NCBI GenBank assembly: GCA_017466365.1
Contig: JAFTUG010000012.1
Location: 124,001-188,000 of the forward strand
Reading direction: 5' to 3'
Source of the DNA: Clostridia bacterium
Lineage (GTDB): Bacteria; Bacillota; Clostridia; Oscillospirales; Acutalibacteraceae
DNA length: 64,000 nt
Shown here one piece after another: positions 26,722 to 37,161 of the stretch. Below the pieces are notes generated by a model. The model saw nothing but the letters and a program-made list of their open reading frames with translations. It had not been told where the DNA came from and made no database searches. The stretch's first letter is position 1, and each line of letters opens with the position of its first letter. The position numbers were made by a program, and so were the translations under genes.

Positions 26722-29547
26722 CTATTTCAGTACCTCTTTCAGATACATTCCTGTATAGGATTTCTTGCATTTTGCAACCTCTTCGGGTGTGCCTTGAGCA
26801 ACGATTTTACCGCCGCCGTTACCGCCCTCGGGTCCGAGGTCAATGATATGGTCGGCAACCTTGATAACATCGAGATTATGCTCAATAACAATAACCGTGT
26901 TGCCCTTATCAACGAACTTCTGCAAAACATCAATCAGTCTGTGAACATCGGCTGTGTGAAGCCCTGTTGTGGGTTCATCGAGAATATAAACGGTTTTACC
27001 CGTTGACTGCCTTGCAAGCTCCGTTGCAAGCTTAACTCTCTGTGCTTCACCGCCCGAAAGGGTTGTTGCGGGCTGACCTATTTTGATATATCCCAGACCT
27101 ACATCATAAAGGGTTTTTATTTTACGGTGAATTTTCGGAATGCTCTCAAAGAAATTCATACCTTCCTCAACCGTCATATCAAGAATATCGGCAATGTTTT
27201 TGCCTTTATAATGCACCTCAAGAGTTTCTCTGTTGTATCTTTTTCCCTTACAAACTTCGCAAGGCACATAAATATCGCTCATAAAGTGCATTTCAATTTT
27301 TACAATGCCGTCACCCTGACACGCTTCGCATCTTCCGCCCTTGACATTGAATGAAAAACGATTTGCCTTGTAGCCCTTTTTCTTTGAATCAACGGTTGAA
27401 GCGAATAAATCTCTGATATCGTTGAAAACTCCCGTGTAGGTTGCAGGGTTTGAACGCGGAGTTCTGCCGATAGGGGATTGGTCAATGTCGATAACCTTAT
27501 CGAGATATTCTGTTCCCGTGATTTTGTCGTGGTCACCGGGAACTTTTTTTGCACCATTAAGATGAGTCACAAGATATTTATTAAGGATTTCATTAACGAG
27601 TGATGATTTGCCCGAGCCAGAAACACCGGTTACGCAAATAAACTTACCGAGCGGGAATTCAACGTCAATATTTTTAAGGTTATTTTCCTTTGCGCCGTGA
27701 ACAACAAGCGATTTTCCGTTGCCTTCTCTGCGCTTTTCGGGAACGGGAATAAATTTCTTACCGCTTAAATATTGACCAGTAACCGATTTTTCGCAGTTCT
27801 TTATATCCTCTACACTGCCGCAGCAAACTATTTCACCGCCGTGAATACCTGCCCCCGGGCCTACGTCTACAATGTAGTCAGCGGCTTCCATTGTTTCTTC
27901 ATCGTGTTCAACAACAATAAGGGTGTTGCCGATATCACGCAGATGGCGCAGAGTGTTGAGGAGCTTCGCATTGTCTCGCTGATGCAGACCAATACTCGGT
28001 TCATCGAGAATATAGAGAACACCCATAAGCGAAGAACCGATTTGTGTTGCAAGGCGAATTCTCTGTGCCTCGCCGCCCGAGAGGGTAGCGGAAGGTCTTG
28101 CAAGAGAAAGATAATCAAGACCTACGCTTGAAAGAAATTCAAGTCTGCCTTTGATTTCCTTAATAATCTGACTGCCTATCATTTCATCACGCTCACGAAG
28201 CTTTAGATTATTAAGAAACTCTATTTCTTCTCCGATTGATTTATTGGAAAATTCATCAATGTTTATATCTCCCACGGTAACACCGAGGGATTCTTTTTTT
28301 AGCCTTGCGCCGCCGCATTCGGGGCACTTGACGGAGGACATATAGCCTTCTATTTCATTTCTTGACCATTCGCTTGTGGTTTCTCTGTATCTTCTTTCAA
28401 GGTTATTTATGATGCCTTCAAAATCAGTCATATATGTGCCGCTGCCGTATTCGCTCTTGCGTTCAAGCTTGATTTTTTTGCCGTCTGTTCCGTAAAAAAT
28501 AACATCCTTTGCCTTTTTGGGAAGGTCTTTAAACGGGGTGTCGAGCGAAAAATCATATGCTTTTGCAAGACCTTCATAATACATCTGTGCGATTGTACCG
28601 CCGTCTGCAATACTCCAGCCGCTTGCCTGAATTGCGCCGCCTTTTATTGAAAGCTCGGGATTCGGAACAACCAGCTTCGGGTCAACCTTCATAAAAACAC
28701 TTAAACCCGTGCATTTCGGGCATGCACCAAATGGGTTGTTGAATGAGAATGAACGAGGTTCAAGCTCTTCAATGTTAACGCCGTGTTCTGGGCATGCGTA
28801 GTTTAGCGAATAAAGCTGCTCTTCACCGTCAATAACGTCAATCAGCAAAAGACCGTCGGTAAGATTTGTTGCCGTTTCAATGGAATCCGCAAGCCTTGAA
28901 CGGATACCGTCTTTTATAACAAGTCTGTCAACAATTACTTCAATATTGTGTTTTATATTCTTCTCAAGTTTTATTTCTTCAGATAAATCGTAGGTGATGC
29001 CGTCAATTCTGACTCTTGCGAAGCCTCCCTTGCGGATTGACTCAAGCTCTTTGACAAACTCACCTTTTTTACCTCTTGCAATGGGTGCCATAACCTGGAT
29101 TTTTGTGCCTTCCTCCATTGAAAGAACACGTTTTGTTATGTCATCAACTGTCTGCTTGCTTATTTCTCTGTTGCACACAGGGCAATGCGGAATGCCTATC
29201 CTTGCATAAAGCAGACGCAGATAGTCATAAACCTCCGTAACCGTGCCGACGGTTGAACGGGGATTCTTTGAGGTTGTTTTCTGGTCGATAGAAATGGCGG
29301 GGGAAAGACCTTCAATGCTGTCAATTGCGGGCTTTTCCATCTGACCGAGGAACTGCCTTGCATATGATGAAAGCGATTCAACATATCTGCGCTGACCCTC
29401 GGCATATATAGTGTCAAAGGCGAGCGAAGATTTGCCGGAGCCTGAAAGACCCGTAAAAACAACAAGCTTGTCACGGGGTATTTGTATATCAACATTTTTA
29501 AGGTTATGCTCTTTAGCACCCTTTACGGTTAAATATTTTGATGCCAT
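26722..29547 (-). CDS. uvrA: Excinuclease ABC subunit A
   Basis: DNA damage recognition ATPase of nucleotide excision repair; a UvrA dimer loads UvrB at lesions. The 941 residues hold two ABC ATPase modules: Walker [10 protein letters not shown] at about 33-41 and GVSGSGKSS near 640, each with an LSGGEAQR signature. Zinc-finger cysteines are present (CPVCNRE near 120, CPKCTG and CPECGG in the middle, CEACQGDG...CEVCKG near 740). The length is normal. It starts 3 bases after uvrB and shares the SOS-controlled promoter at 31530-31576. Confidence 0.98.
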   Translation of the reverse strand: MASKYLTVKGAKEHNLKNVDIQIPRDKLVVFTGLSGSGKSSLAFDTIYAEGQRRYVESLSSYARQFLGQMEKPAIDSIEGLSPAISIDQKTTSKNPRSTVGTVTEVYDYLRLLYARIGIPHCPVCNREISKQTVDDITKRVLSMEEGTKIQVMAPIARGKKGEFVKELESIRKGGFARVRIDGITYDLSEEIKLEKNIKHNIEVIVDRLVIKDGIRSRLADSIETATNLTDGLLLIDVIDGEEQLYSLNYACPEHGVNIEELEPRSFSFNNPFGACPKCTGLSVFMKVDPKLVVPNPELSIKGGAIQASGWSIADGGTIAQMYYEGLAKAYDFSLDTPFKDLPKKAKDVIFYGTDGKKIKLERKSEYGSGTYMTDFEGIINNLERRYRETTSEWSRNEIEGYMSSVKCPECGGARLKKESLGVTVGDINIDEFSNKSIGEEIEFLNNLKLRERDEMIGSQIIKEIKGRLEFLSSVGLDYLSLARPSATLSGGEAQRIRLATQIGSSLMGVLYILDEPSIGLHQRDNAKLLNTLRHLRDIGNTLIVVEHDEETMEAADYIVDVGPGAGIHGGEIVCCGSVEDIKNCEKSVTGQYLSGKKFIPVPEKRREGNGKSLVVHGAKENNLKNIDVEFPLGKFICVTGVSGSGKSSLVNEILNKYLVTHLNGAKKVPGDHDKITGTEYLDKVIDIDQSPIGRTPRSNPATYTGVFNDIRDLFASTVDSKKKGYKANRFSFNVKGGRCEACQGDGIVKIEMHFMSDIYVPCEVCKGKRYNRETLEVHYKGKNIADILDMTVEEGMNFFESIPKIHRKIKTLYDVGLGYIKIGQPATTLSGGEAQRVKLATELARQSTGKTVYILDEPTTGLHTADVHRLIDVLQKFVDKGNTVIVIEHNLDVIKVADHIIDLGPEGGNGGGKIVAQGTPEEVAKCKKSYTGMYLKEVLK

Positions 29548-29550
29548 TTA

Positions 29551-31509
29551 TTATTTTCCTTTTCTTAATTTCTCAATTCTGTCACGAAGATATGCCGCAT
29601 GCTCAAATTCAAGGATTTTTGCTGCCGCTTTCATTTCTGCGGTGAGCTTGACTATCATTGCTTCCCGCTCTTTCTTGCTCATCTTTGAAATTGCCTTTTC
29701 TTCATCGCTTTTTGCGGAGATTTCAATTATTTCGTGAACATCTTTAACGATTGTCTGCGGCGTAATGCCGTGTTCCTCGTTATATGCCATCTGCTTCTGT
29801 CTGCGGCGTTCGGTTTCTGTTATCGCTCTTTCCATTGACGGTGTTACGCAGTCTGCATACATAATAACTGTGCCCTTGGCATTTCTTGCGGCTCTGCCTA
29901 TTGTTTGAACAAGAGAGGTTTCAGAGCGAAGGAAGCCTTCTTTATCCGCATCGAGTATTGCAACAAGCGATACCTCGGGGATATCCAGACCCTCACGCAG
30001 AAGGTTGATGCCGATTAAAACATCAAATTCGCCCAAGCGCAGACCCCTTATGATTTCCATTCGTTCAATAGTATCAATATCGTGGTGCATATAGCGCACT
30101 TTTATATCAAGATTTTCAAGATAATCCGTTAAATCTTCAGCCATTCGTTTGGTAAGAGTTGTAACGAGCACTCTTTCGCCCTTTACGGTTCTTTCGTTGA
30201 TTTCGGAAACAAGGTCATCAATCTGCCCTTCGACGGGTCTTACGGAGATTTCGGGGTCAAGAAGTCCTGTGGGTCTTATAACCTGCTCTGCAATCTGTGC
30301 GCTCTTTTCTTTTTCCAAATCACCCGGAGTTGCGCTCACAAATATTTTCTGACCTGTTCTTTCATAGAATTCATCGAATGTAAGCGGTCTGTTATCGTAA
30401 GCGGATGGGAGGCGGAAACCGAAGTTTATAAGACTTTCTTTTCTTGCTCTGTCACCGCCGTACATAGCTCTTACCTGCGGCAATGTAACATGAGATTCAT
30501 CAACAAACAAAAGAAAATCCTCGGGGAAATAGTTGAGAAGTGTAAACGGTGCAGAGCCGGCAGGTCTGCCTGACATGATTCTTGAATAGTTTTCAATGCC
30601 CTTGCAAAACCCCGTTTCACGAAGCATTTCAATATCATATTCCGTGCGCTGACGGATTCTTTGCGCTTCGAGAAGCTTACCGTTTTCCTGAAAATACTTT
30701 TCTCTTTCAAGCATTTCGCTGAATATATTTGAAATGGATTTTTCCATTTTATCGGGTGCGATAACATAGTGCGATGCAGGATAAATCGCTGCATGGGAAA
30801 GCACGCTTTTTACCTGACCGGTCAGTGCATTTATTTCGCTTATTCTGTCTATTTCATCGCCGAAAAATTCAACCCTTATTCCGTTTTCGTTTGAATAAAC
30901 AGGGAATATTTCGACAACATCGCCTCTTACTCTGAATTTATTACGGCTGAAATCAATATCGTTTCTTTCGTATTGAATGGAAACAAGCTTTTCAATAAGC
31001 TCATCACGGCTTTTTTCCATTCCCGTGCGAAGAGAAATAACCATGCTGCGGTAGTCAATCGGGTCGCCGAGAGTGTAAATGCACGAAACGCTGGCAACGA
31101 TAATTACATCACGCCTTTCAGAAAGGGCGGAGGTTGCCGAGTGACGGAGCTTGTCAATTTCGTCATTAACGGCGGAATCTTTTTCGATATAAGTATCCGT
31201 GGTCGGAATATATGCCTCGGGTTGATAATAATCATAGTAACTGACAAAATATTCAACGGCATTCTCGGGAAAGAATTCACGGAATTCAGAGCAAAGCTGT
31301 GCGGCAAGAGTTTTGTTATGGGCAAGCACAAGAGTCGGTCTGTTAACCTTTTCAATGATGTTTGCCATCGTAAAGGTTTTACCAGAGCCTGTTACACCGA
31401 GCAAGGTTTGCTCGCTGTATCCTTTGTTAAGTCCGTCAACAAGCTGTGCTATAGCCTGTGGTTGGTCGCCCGTCGGTTTATATTTAGAGTGCAAAACGAA
31501 CTTATCCAT
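29551..31509 (-). CDS. uvrB: Excinuclease ABC subunit B
   Basis: Helicase-like subunit that verifies DNA damage and recruits UvrC. 652 residues: Walker [10 protein letters not shown] at 38-46, the beta-hairpin [10 protein letters not shown] near 95, helicase motifs including [10 protein letters not shown], and a C-terminal UVR domain ([19 protein letters not shown]) that contacts UvrC. The ATG at 31509 is preferred over 31524 because GGAGGAAGGTT lies directly ahead of it and the family begins with this sequence. It is first gene of uvrB-uvrA. Confidence 0.98.
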   Translation of the reverse strand: MDKFVLHSKYKPTGDQPQAIAQLVDGLNKGYSEQTLLGVTGSGKTFTMANIIEKVNRPTLVLAHNKTLAAQLCSEFREFFPENAVEYFVSYYDYYQPEAYIPTTDTYIEKDSAVNDEIDKLRHSATSALSERRDVIIVASVSCIYTLGDPIDYRSMVISLRTGMEKSRDELIEKLVSIQYERNDIDFSRNKFRVRGDVVEIFPVYSNENGIRVEFFGDEIDRISEINALTGQVKSVLSHAAIYPASHYVIAPDKMEKSISNIFSEMLEREKYFQENGKLLEAQRIRQRTEYDIEMLRETGFCKGIENYSRIMSGRPAGSAPFTLLNYFPEDFLLFVDESHVTLPQVRAMYGGDRARKESLINFGFRLPSAYDNRPLTFDEFYERTGQKIFVSATPGDLEKEKSAQIAEQVIRPTGLLDPEISVRPVEGQIDDLVSEINERTVKGERVLVTTLTKRMAEDLTDYLENLDIKVRYMHHDIDTIERMEIIRGLRLGEFDVLIGINLLREGLDIPEVSLVAILDADKEGFLRSETSLVQTIGRAARNAKGTVIMYADCVTPSMERAITETERRRQKQMAYNEEHGITPQTIVKDVHEIIEISAKSDEEKAISKMSKKEREAMIVKLTAEMKAAAKILEFEHAAYLRDRIEKLRKGK

Positions 31510-31529
31510 AACCTTCCTCCTCACATTAT

Positions 31530-31576
31530 GAACAAATGTTCTAATAAATTATATCATACATATTTTTAAATGTAAA
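31530..31576 (-). promoter_or_regulatory. uvrB promoter with LexA (SOS) box
   Basis: On the minus strand TTTACA and TATAAT are 17 bases apart (31571-31576 and 31548-31553). GAACAAATGTTC at 31530-31541 matches the Firmicutes LexA/DinR consensus GAAC-N4-GTTC perfectly and sits over the predicted transcription start. This predicts SOS induction of uvrB-uvrA. lexA itself is not in the window. Confidence 0.88.
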
Positions 31577-31646
31577 CCATTTATTTAAAATAATTTGTGA
31601 ATATCAACAAATTTCATAAACAGGAGTCGTAAACTGTCTTTGTTTG

Positions 31647-31675
31647 TTGACATTTTATACAAATAGTGGTAAAAT
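31647..31675 (+). promoter_or_regulatory. Promoter of rfbA-rfbC
   Basis: TTGACA, 17 bases, TAAAAT, divergent from the uvrB promoter about 75 bases away. Confidence 0.75.
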
Positions 31676-31738
31676 AACTTAAAGTATAGTAAAATATTTT
31701 GCGGCATTGCATCTCATTTTTGAAATGGAGTGTTTATT

Positions 31739-32683
31739 TTGAAAGGTATTATTCTTGCGGGCGGTTCGGGTACAAGACTTTACCCTCTCACAATGGTAAC
31801 AAGTAAGCAGCTTCTGCCCGTTTACGATAAGCCCATGATATATTATCCCCTCTCAACGCTTATGCTTGCGGGAATCAGGGATATTTTAATTATTTCAACA
31901 CCTTACGATACTCCCCGTTTTGAAGAATTGCTCGGAACGGGAAGACAGTTCGGCATAAATCTTTCTTACGCAGTTCAGGAAAGTCCTGACGGTCTTGCTC
32001 AGGCATTTATTATCGGTGAGAAGTTTATCGGCGATGATGATGTTGCAATGATTTTGGGAGATAATATTTTTTACGGCAACGGTCTCGGACATATGCTCCG
32101 TCAGGCCGCAAAAAATAAAAACAGAGCAACCATTTTCGGATATTATGTTGATAATCCGCAGGCTTTCGGCGTTGTTGAATTTGATGAAAACGGCATTCCT
32201 GTTTCAATTGAAGAAAAGCCCGAAGTTCCGAAGTCGAATTATGCCGTAACAGGTCTGTATTTTTACGATAACAGAGTTGTTGAATTTGCAAAATCACTCA
32301 AGCCTTCAAAAAGGGGAGAGCTTGAAATAACCGATATCAACCAGATGTATCTTGACAGAGGTGACCTCGATATAAAACTCATGGGCAGAGGTTTTGCATG
32401 GCTTGATACGGGAACGGTTGAGAATCTAACGGATGCTGCGAACTTTATCAGAACCGTTGAAAAGCTTCAAGGTATCAAAATTTCAGCACCCGAAGAAATT
32501 GCTTATAATATGCGTTGGATAAGCCGCGAGGCACTTTTAAGCTCTGCCGAGAAATACGGCAAATCCTCTTACGGTCAGCATCTTCGCTCTGTTGCGGAGG
32601 GCAAAATTCTTTATACCGGCGGAAAACCAGGTGAAAGACCGTGCTGGGGTGCAGAAGGAGATTTAAACTATGACGTTGAATAA
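31739..32683 (+). CDS. rfbA: Glucose-1-phosphate thymidylyltransferase
   Basis: Makes dTDP-glucose from dTTP and glucose-1-phosphate, the first step of dTDP-rhamnose synthesis. 314 residues. The signature [11 protein letters not shown] lies at about 7-17; [10 protein letters not shown] and the catalytic-region [11 protein letters not shown] follow. The start is a TTG at 31739: GGAG lies 8 bases upstream, and the resulting MKGIILAGG is the conserved family beginning. A GTG at 31730 overlaps that binding site and is rejected. Also called rmlA. rfbC overlaps its end. Confidence 0.95.
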   Translation: MKGIILAGGSGTRLYPLTMVTSKQLLPVYDKPMIYYPLSTLMLAGIRDILIISTPYDTPRFEELLGTGRQFGINLSYAVQESPDGLAQAFIIGEKFIGDDDVAMILGDNIFYGNGLGHMLRQAAKNKNRATIFGYYVDNPQAFGVVEFDENGIPVSIEEKPEVPKSNYAVTGLYFYDNRVVEFAKSLKPSKRGELEITDINQMYLDRGDLDIKLMGRGFAWLDTGTVENLTDAANFIRTVEKLQGIKISAPEEIAYNMRWISREALLSSAEKYGKSSYGQHLRSVAEGKILYTGGKPGERPCWGAEGDLNYDVE

Positions 32684-33221
32684 AACGGCTGTTGATGGCG
32701 TTTTTGAAGTTTTGCCGCAGATTTTCGGAGATAACCGAGGCTGGTTTTATGAAAGTTATTCCAAAGAGAAGTTTGAAAAGCTTGGAATAACTGCTGAATT
32801 TATTCAGGATAACCGTTCATTTTCCGCTCAAAAGGGAACTTTGAGAGGCTTGCATTGCCAAACAAATCCCAGAGCACAGGCAAAGCTTATAACCTGCCTC
32901 AAGGGCGCAATTCTTGATGTTGCGGTTGATATTCGCAAGGGTTCACCGACATATATGAAATGGGTTGCCGTTGAGCTTAACGAAGATAATAAAAAAATGC
33001 TTTTTATTCCCAAAGGCTGCCTTCACGGCTTTGTGACTCTTACGGATAACGTTGAGGTTACTTATAAGGTTGATGAGCTTTATTCACCCGAAAATGACAG
33101 AAGCATTTGCTTTAAAGACCCTGCATTTGGTGTTGAATGGGGAATTGAAGATCCCGTTCTTTCCGAAAAAGATAAAAATGCACCGCTGCTTTGCGACAGC
33201 GATGTTGAATTTAATTTTTAA
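32670..33221 (+). CDS. rfbC: dTDP-4-dehydrorhamnose 3,5-epimerase
   Basis: Third enzyme of dTDP-rhamnose synthesis, epimerising C3 and C5 of dTDP-4-keto-6-deoxyglucose. 183 residues with the cupin fold signature: LRGLHCQT with the catalytic His near 62, [14 protein letters not shown], and PKGCLHGF. It overlaps rfbA by 14 bases with AGAAGGAG upstream. The dehydratase (rfbB) and reductase (rfbD) needed to complete the route are not in the window and must be elsewhere. Also called rmlC. Confidence 0.95.
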   Translation: MTLNKTAVDGVFEVLPQIFGDNRGWFYESYSKEKFEKLGITAEFIQDNRSFSAQKGTLRGLHCQTNPRAQAKLITCLKGAILDVAVDIRKGSPTYMKWVAVELNEDNKKMLFIPKGCLHGFVTLTDNVEVTYKVDELYSPENDRSICFKDPAFGVEWGIEDPVLSEKDKNAPLLCDSDVEFNF

Positions 33222-33290
33222 AATTTACCTGTATATATAATTTGTTTCGGCTCATAATAATTACGAAAAGCAATTAAGGAGTTGAAACGA

Positions 33291-33515
33291 ATGCTTGATA
33301 AAATTTCACTGGCTCTTGTGATAATCGGCGCGCTCAACTGGGGCAGCATCGGTCTGTTTCAGTTTGACCTCGTCGCATGGATTTTCGGCGGTCAGGGAGC
33401 AATTCTCAGCAGAATTGTTTATACGCTTGTTGCCCTTGCGGGTATCTGGTGCATTTCCCTGCTTTTCAGAGAATCCGATGCTATCGTTAAGGCAGAATCG
33501 GACGATATACAGTAA
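33291..33515 (+). CDS. DUF378 (YuzA-like) small membrane protein
   Basis: A 74-residue protein with two hydrophobic helices (about 5-25 and 40-60) and the DUF378 signature ALNWGSIGLFQFDLVAWIFG between them. Its function is unknown. The ATG at 33291 is chosen over the TTG at 33282 because AAGGAG at 33276-33281 touches the latter. It ends before a strong terminator and may be transcribed with rfbAC or alone. Confidence 0.88.
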   Translation: MLDKISLALVIIGALNWGSIGLFQFDLVAWIFGGQGAILSRIVYTLVALAGIWCISLLFRESDAIVKAESDDIQ

Positions 33516-33520
33516 AATAA

Positions 33521-33554
33521 AAACCGTTGACTTTTGAAAGTCAGCGGTTTTTTG
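33521..33554. terminator. Terminator after the DUF378 gene
   Basis: AAACCGTTGACTT and AAGTCAGCGGTTT form a 13-bp stem with one G-T pair around a 4-base loop and run into TTTTTT. Upstream A residues let it serve the convergent gene as well. Confidence 0.88.
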
Positions 33555-33560
33555 TTGATA

Positions 33561-34628
33561 TTAAAGCCAGCCTAGAATAGAAAATATGTTGAGTATAAGC
33601 TTCATGGAATGAGAGTTGAAGCCTGCTTTTATCTTTTCCTGATAAAAATAGCTTATTTTATAGCTTAAAGAAACTGTTTCTCTTGCTTGCGAAATTTCTC
33701 TGCCGTCTGTTATTTCAAACGAATCAATCCATGCAATTGAAGAAGGACTTTCAATTGAATTACCATTGCCGTCGATTGTTTTCATGTCGGGATAATCAGT
33801 CTCGTTTATCCGGAAGTCGGTTACAAGGTTATCCCAGAGATTATGATTGAAAATGAACGGTATTGAATCAAGAAGCGTAACATCGGGAGCAGAGGCGTAT
33901 GATGTAAGTCTCAAATCTCCTTTTCTGTTGCTTACCTCGGAAAGGCGGTTATAGGATTTCAAAATAGTTCTTTTATAACTTGAATATGTATCGCTTTCGG
34001 AACCTATAAACCAAACGGGCATATTTTTTAAAGACTCTGCTTCGTTTTTGCTGATTGCTTTGTTGGGACACATAATAGTTGCGGTTGCAAAATCATTCGG
34101 ATAAGAGGTTGCAAGATTAATTGCACCGTTTCCGCCGAGACACCAGCCGATTATGTGAATTCTGTTTGTGTCGATATTGGAATTTTTAGTGCAAAAATCA
34201 TCTATTGCCTCTTTCAAAGAAGGAGTCAGTTTGGAGGAATCCCAATAAGTCCAATCCTCTTCGGGAGCACGGGCGATAAAGAGATAAGCTCCTCCGTCCT
34301 TGAAATATGCCTGATATTCAGCCGTTGACCATGCAGCCAGCGAATTTGCGATAAGCTCAAAGCCCTCCTGCAATCCTTCAAGCGCACCTGCCATAATAAC
34401 GATAAGAGGATACTTATTATCTGCCGATGCACCGTTTTCAACGGGTGAATAATAGCTGTAGTCGATATCGATGCCGTTAACCTCGGGACCGACATCTCTT
34501 AACCATGTTGATCTTGTTTCGTCAATGCGGTAATCAACACTTTTCGGAATATCAAGCAAAGAAATGTTTGAAAGAATTAAAATACCGCAGATAATTAATG
34601 CTAAAACGGAAAGAATTATTTTTTTCAT
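33561..34628 (-). CDS. Exported alpha/beta hydrolase with a cysteine nucleophile elbow
   Basis: 355-residue protein with an N-terminal hydrophobic segment (about 1-28) that is a signal peptide or membrane anchor. The alpha/beta-hydrolase nucleophile elbow reads GWCLGG near residue 165, so cysteine stands where serine is usual, as in dienelactone hydrolases. GSESDTYSS may give the acid and FNHNLWD the histidine. It may be a feruloyl-esterase or DLH-type enzyme; the substrate is unknown. The start at 34628 follows GAGGAG; an ATG at 34646 precedes that site. It has its own promoter and does not appear to belong to the rqcH operon upstream. Confidence 0.75.
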   Translation of the reverse strand: MKKIILSVLALIICGILILSNISLLDIPKSVDYRIDETRSTWLRDVGPEVNGIDIDYSYYSPVENGASADNKYPLIVIMAGALEGLQEGFELIANSLAAWSTAEYQAYFKDGGAYLFIARAPEEDWTYWDSSKLTPSLKEAIDDFCTKNSNIDTNRIHIIGWCLGGNGAINLATSYPNDFATATIMCPNKAISKNEAESLKNMPVWFIGSESDTYSSYKRTILKSYNRLSEVSNRKGDLRLTSYASAPDVTLLDSIPFIFNHNLWDNLVTDFRINETDYPDMKTIDGNGNSIESPSSIAWIDSFEITDGREISQARETVSLSYKISYFYQEKIKAGFNSHSMKLILNIFSILGWL

Positions 34629-34656
34629 ACACTGCACACTCCTCATGTATACAACT

Positions 34657-34685
34657 ATAATATATCTGTGTTTATAAATTGTTAA
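34657..34685 (-). promoter_or_regulatory. Promoter of the exported hydrolase gene
   Basis: On the minus strand TTAACA and TATTAT are 17 bases apart, about 30 bases before the start codon. Confidence 0.55.
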
Positions 34686-34693
34686 ATAATCTG

Positions 34694-35407
34694 TTAATTG
34701 TAAATTTTTCTTGCGACTATTGTTATAACATCTGTTGTTAAATCTGAAATGCAGTTTTTTCTTGGAATATCATATCTTTGGTTGCGGACAGTGCTTTTTA
34801 TAATTTCCCACCCTTTGAAAGCATTGTTAAGTAAATCCGTCAGCTCTTGTGTTTTAAGATTAACCTCAAATTGCGGAATAAGCTCTTGTCCGGTTTCTTT
34901 ATTGACTTCTGTTATTTGAGAATTGATTATCAGGCAAACGATGCCGTTTTTCGTTACGCCGTTGCTTATTTCTGTAAGCTTGTTTTTAAATGAATCGGTA
35001 TTGTCTGTGTGCTCCAAAGCAGAAATAGCAATTATTAGGTCATAATGGTTTGGAGTAATCTGAAAATCATCTATGGAAGAAACCAATCCGTTGATTTCTT
35101 TTTCAACATCATAATTAATACTGTTGCTATTTAGTTCTTTAACAGCAAAATCAAGAATGTCAACACAGTCAATTTTGCACTTACCTTTAAATTCTTGTGC
35201 AAGCGGAATACAGTTTCTGCCGACTCCGCATCCTAAATCTAAAATATTTATATAATGGTAATTTGAAAAATAAGGAATCAAATCCGTAACGGTTTTTACT
35301 GGCTTTTGCAGCCAACTGCCGCTTTCAAAAAGCTTGGCAGTTGAATAAATTTCAATATGTGAGGCTTTTTCCGCATCACGAATTGATTTCAATTGTTTTG
35401 TGTTCAT
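34694..35407 (-). CDS. Class I SAM-dependent methyltransferase
   Basis: 237-residue methyltransferase of unknown substrate. The SAM-binding motif ILDLGCGVGRNCIPLA (motif I, about 50-65) and DLIIAISALEHTDN (motif IV region) are clear, and the overall layout is of the Methyltransf_11/25 kind. The start ATG at 35407 shares bases with the stop codon of rqcH (ATGA overlap), so translation is coupled and a role near ribosome-associated quality control or translation is possible, though only by context. An upstream in-frame start would lie inside rqcH. Confidence 0.8.
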   Translation of the reverse strand: MNTKQLKSIRDAEKASHIEIYSTAKLFESGSWLQKPVKTVTDLIPYFSNYHYINILDLGCGVGRNCIPLAQEFKGKCKIDCVDILDFAVKELNSNSINYDVEKEINGLVSSIDDFQITPNHYDLIIAISALEHTDNTDSFKNKLTEISNGVTKNGIVCLIINSQITEVNKETGQELIPQFEVNLKTQELTDLLNNAFKGWEIIKSTVRNQRYDIPRKNCISDLTTDVITIVARKIYN

Positions 35408-37161
35408 TTCTTTTTCTTTAACCTTTCGCAAAGCTCTCTGTCAGGAGTGACCCACATGGTATTGTAGGTGTGATAAATAACCTTGCCCGGTTTTGCGCCT
35501 GAAGGTTTTTTTAGTGAACGCACTTCGGTGTAGTCCACTGCAACCTGCGATGACTCTCTGCCGCCGCTGTGATATGCCGCAAGTATCGCCGCCTGACGGC
35601 AGGTAAGCTCCGGTATTATATCTCCGTTGCCGATAACAACAACATGAGAGCCGGGAATTTTTTGAGTATGGAACCATGAATCGTCTTTTGCCGCTGTTTT
35701 AAATGTCAGCATATCGTTCTGAACATTGTTTCTGCCAACCAAAATCGTGTATCCGTCATCCGAAACGTATTCCATTGGAGGCATTGGTTTTGTCTTTTTT
35801 GTTTTATCGTTTTTAGCACGCTTTAAATAACCCTGCTCATAAAGCTCATTGCGAATTTCTGCAAGCTCTGTATAGCCGTCCGCACGGTTTACCGAATCAA
35901 TAACCGTTTCGAGATACGCAAGCTCCTGCTCACTTTGCTCGATTAATTCACCGAGCATTTGCTCTGCAGTTTTTGCCTTGCGGTATTCCTTGAAGTATTT
36001 TTGTGCATTGGCGGCAGGGGAGAGTGCAGGATCTGCGGCAATTCTGATAACTTCGTTATTGTTATAAAAATTTTCAAGGTCATAGAAAACGGAGCCTTTT
36101 TCAAGACGGTATTGATTTGCAAGAATAAGCTCTGCGTTTATTCGTAATTTATCCTTGTCTGCACAAGCTTCAAGCTCTGCCTGTCGGCTCTGAAGCTTTC
36201 TTGCCGCTCTTGCCGCTGCGTTGTTAAGAAGTTTAAGAAGCGACTGGCTGCGCTGTTTTGTTCTTTCAAAACGGTCTTTTTCGTAATAAAAATCGTCAAG
36301 AAGCTGAGAAAAGCTTTCAAAGGTTTTTGATGAAACCGCGAAACCGTATTGTGTTATATCTGTAAATGTAAAGTCGTATGGCTTTACAGCATCACGCATG
36401 AGCATGGTCGGAATTCCGCTTCCGCCGATAAGTGTTTCTCTTATTTCGGTAAGCTTTTTAAGAAGCCTTTGACCGAACATATCGTTTATTTCGGAAACAG
36501 CTATATCACCGCCGCAGACAAAAGACGCAATCTCACGGCTTATCAAGGGTGAGACACCTTCAAGAGTGTCGAGAATCGCACCTGAAAGTCTTTTACCGGT
36601 GCAATTTTTTATCAGGTTAACGGCGGTTTCGGGGTCAGTTTCGGTAAGATTTGCCTTGCCTTGACGTGGCGGGAACTCATATTTGAACATAGGTAAAATT
36701 TGTCTTACCGAGGATTGTGTAAAGTCAACTCGCTTTACAGAATCAACAATATTTCCTTCAGAGTTGATAAGAATAATATTGCTGTGTTTCGCCATTATTT
36801 CAACGCAAAGAGTAAAGGTTACCGCATCCCCGATTTCGTTTGTGCCCGCAAGGTCAATAAAAACCACACGGTCGAGACCGAGTTGGCGTATATCGGTAAT
36901 AACCGCACCCGTAAGATGCTTTCTGAAAAGCATACAGAGCATGGGCGGTGTTGCGGGGTTTTCGGGAGCATTTGCCGTCAGGTGCAGCCTCGGACTGTTT
37001 GCCGATGCTGATATCAGCAGACGGTATGCGCCTTCTCTCGAACGCAGATGAAACACCAGCTCATCTTTCGACGGCTGATGGATTTTTTCAATTCTGCTTC
37101 CTATGATGTATTCCGAAAGCTCTTGCTTTAATAAATTTAGTGTAATTCCGTCAAGGGGCAT
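35404..37161 (-). CDS. rqcH: Ribosome quality-control protein RqcH (NFACT family)
   Basis: In Bacillus, RqcH binds stalled 50S subunits with peptidyl-tRNA and adds C-terminal alanine tails that mark the chain for degradation. 585 residues: NFACT-N domain first (MPLDGITLNLLKQEL, with KHSNIILINSEGNIVDSVKR near 120), helix-hairpin-helix segment in the middle, long coiled coil at about 280-430, and NFACT-R (DUF814) near the end with VGRNNVQNDMLTFK and DSWFHTQKIPGSHVVV. It overlaps nif3 by 25 bases. ClpXP and Lon, which could clear such products, are encoded elsewhere in the window. Older annotations call it fibronectin-binding protein A. Confidence 0.93.
   Translation of the reverse strand: MPLDGITLNLLKQELSEYIIGSRIEKIHQPSKDELVFHLRSREGAYRLLISASANSPRLHLTANAPENPATPPMLCMLFRKHLTGAVITDIRQLGLDRVVFIDLAGTNEIGDAVTFTLCVEIMAKHSNIILINSEGNIVDSVKRVDFTQSSVRQILPMFKYEFPPRQGKANLTETDPETAVNLIKNCTGKRLSGAILDTLEGVSPLISREIASFVCGGDIAVSEINDMFGQRLLKKLTEIRETLIGGSGIPTMLMRDAVKPYDFTFTDITQYGFAVSSKTFESFSQLLDDFYYEKDRFERTKQRSQSLLKLLNNAAARAARKLQSRQAELEACADKDKLRINAELILANQYRLEKGSVFYDLENFYNNNEVIRIAADPALSPAANAQKYFKEYRKAKTAEQMLGELIEQSEQELAYLETVIDSVNRADGYTELAEIRNELYEQGYLKRAKNDKTKKTKPMPPMEYVSDDGYTILVGRNNVQNDMLTFKTAAKDDSWFHTQKIPGSHVVVIGNGDIIPELTCRQAAILAAYHSGGRESSQVAVDYTEVRSLKKPSGAKPGKVIYHTYNTMWVTPDRELCERLKKKK

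Noticed and set aside
30973-31569. A 198-codon open frame opposite uvrB
   Set aside because: uvrB is certain on the other strand; the frame has no family motif and would cross the uvrB promoter.
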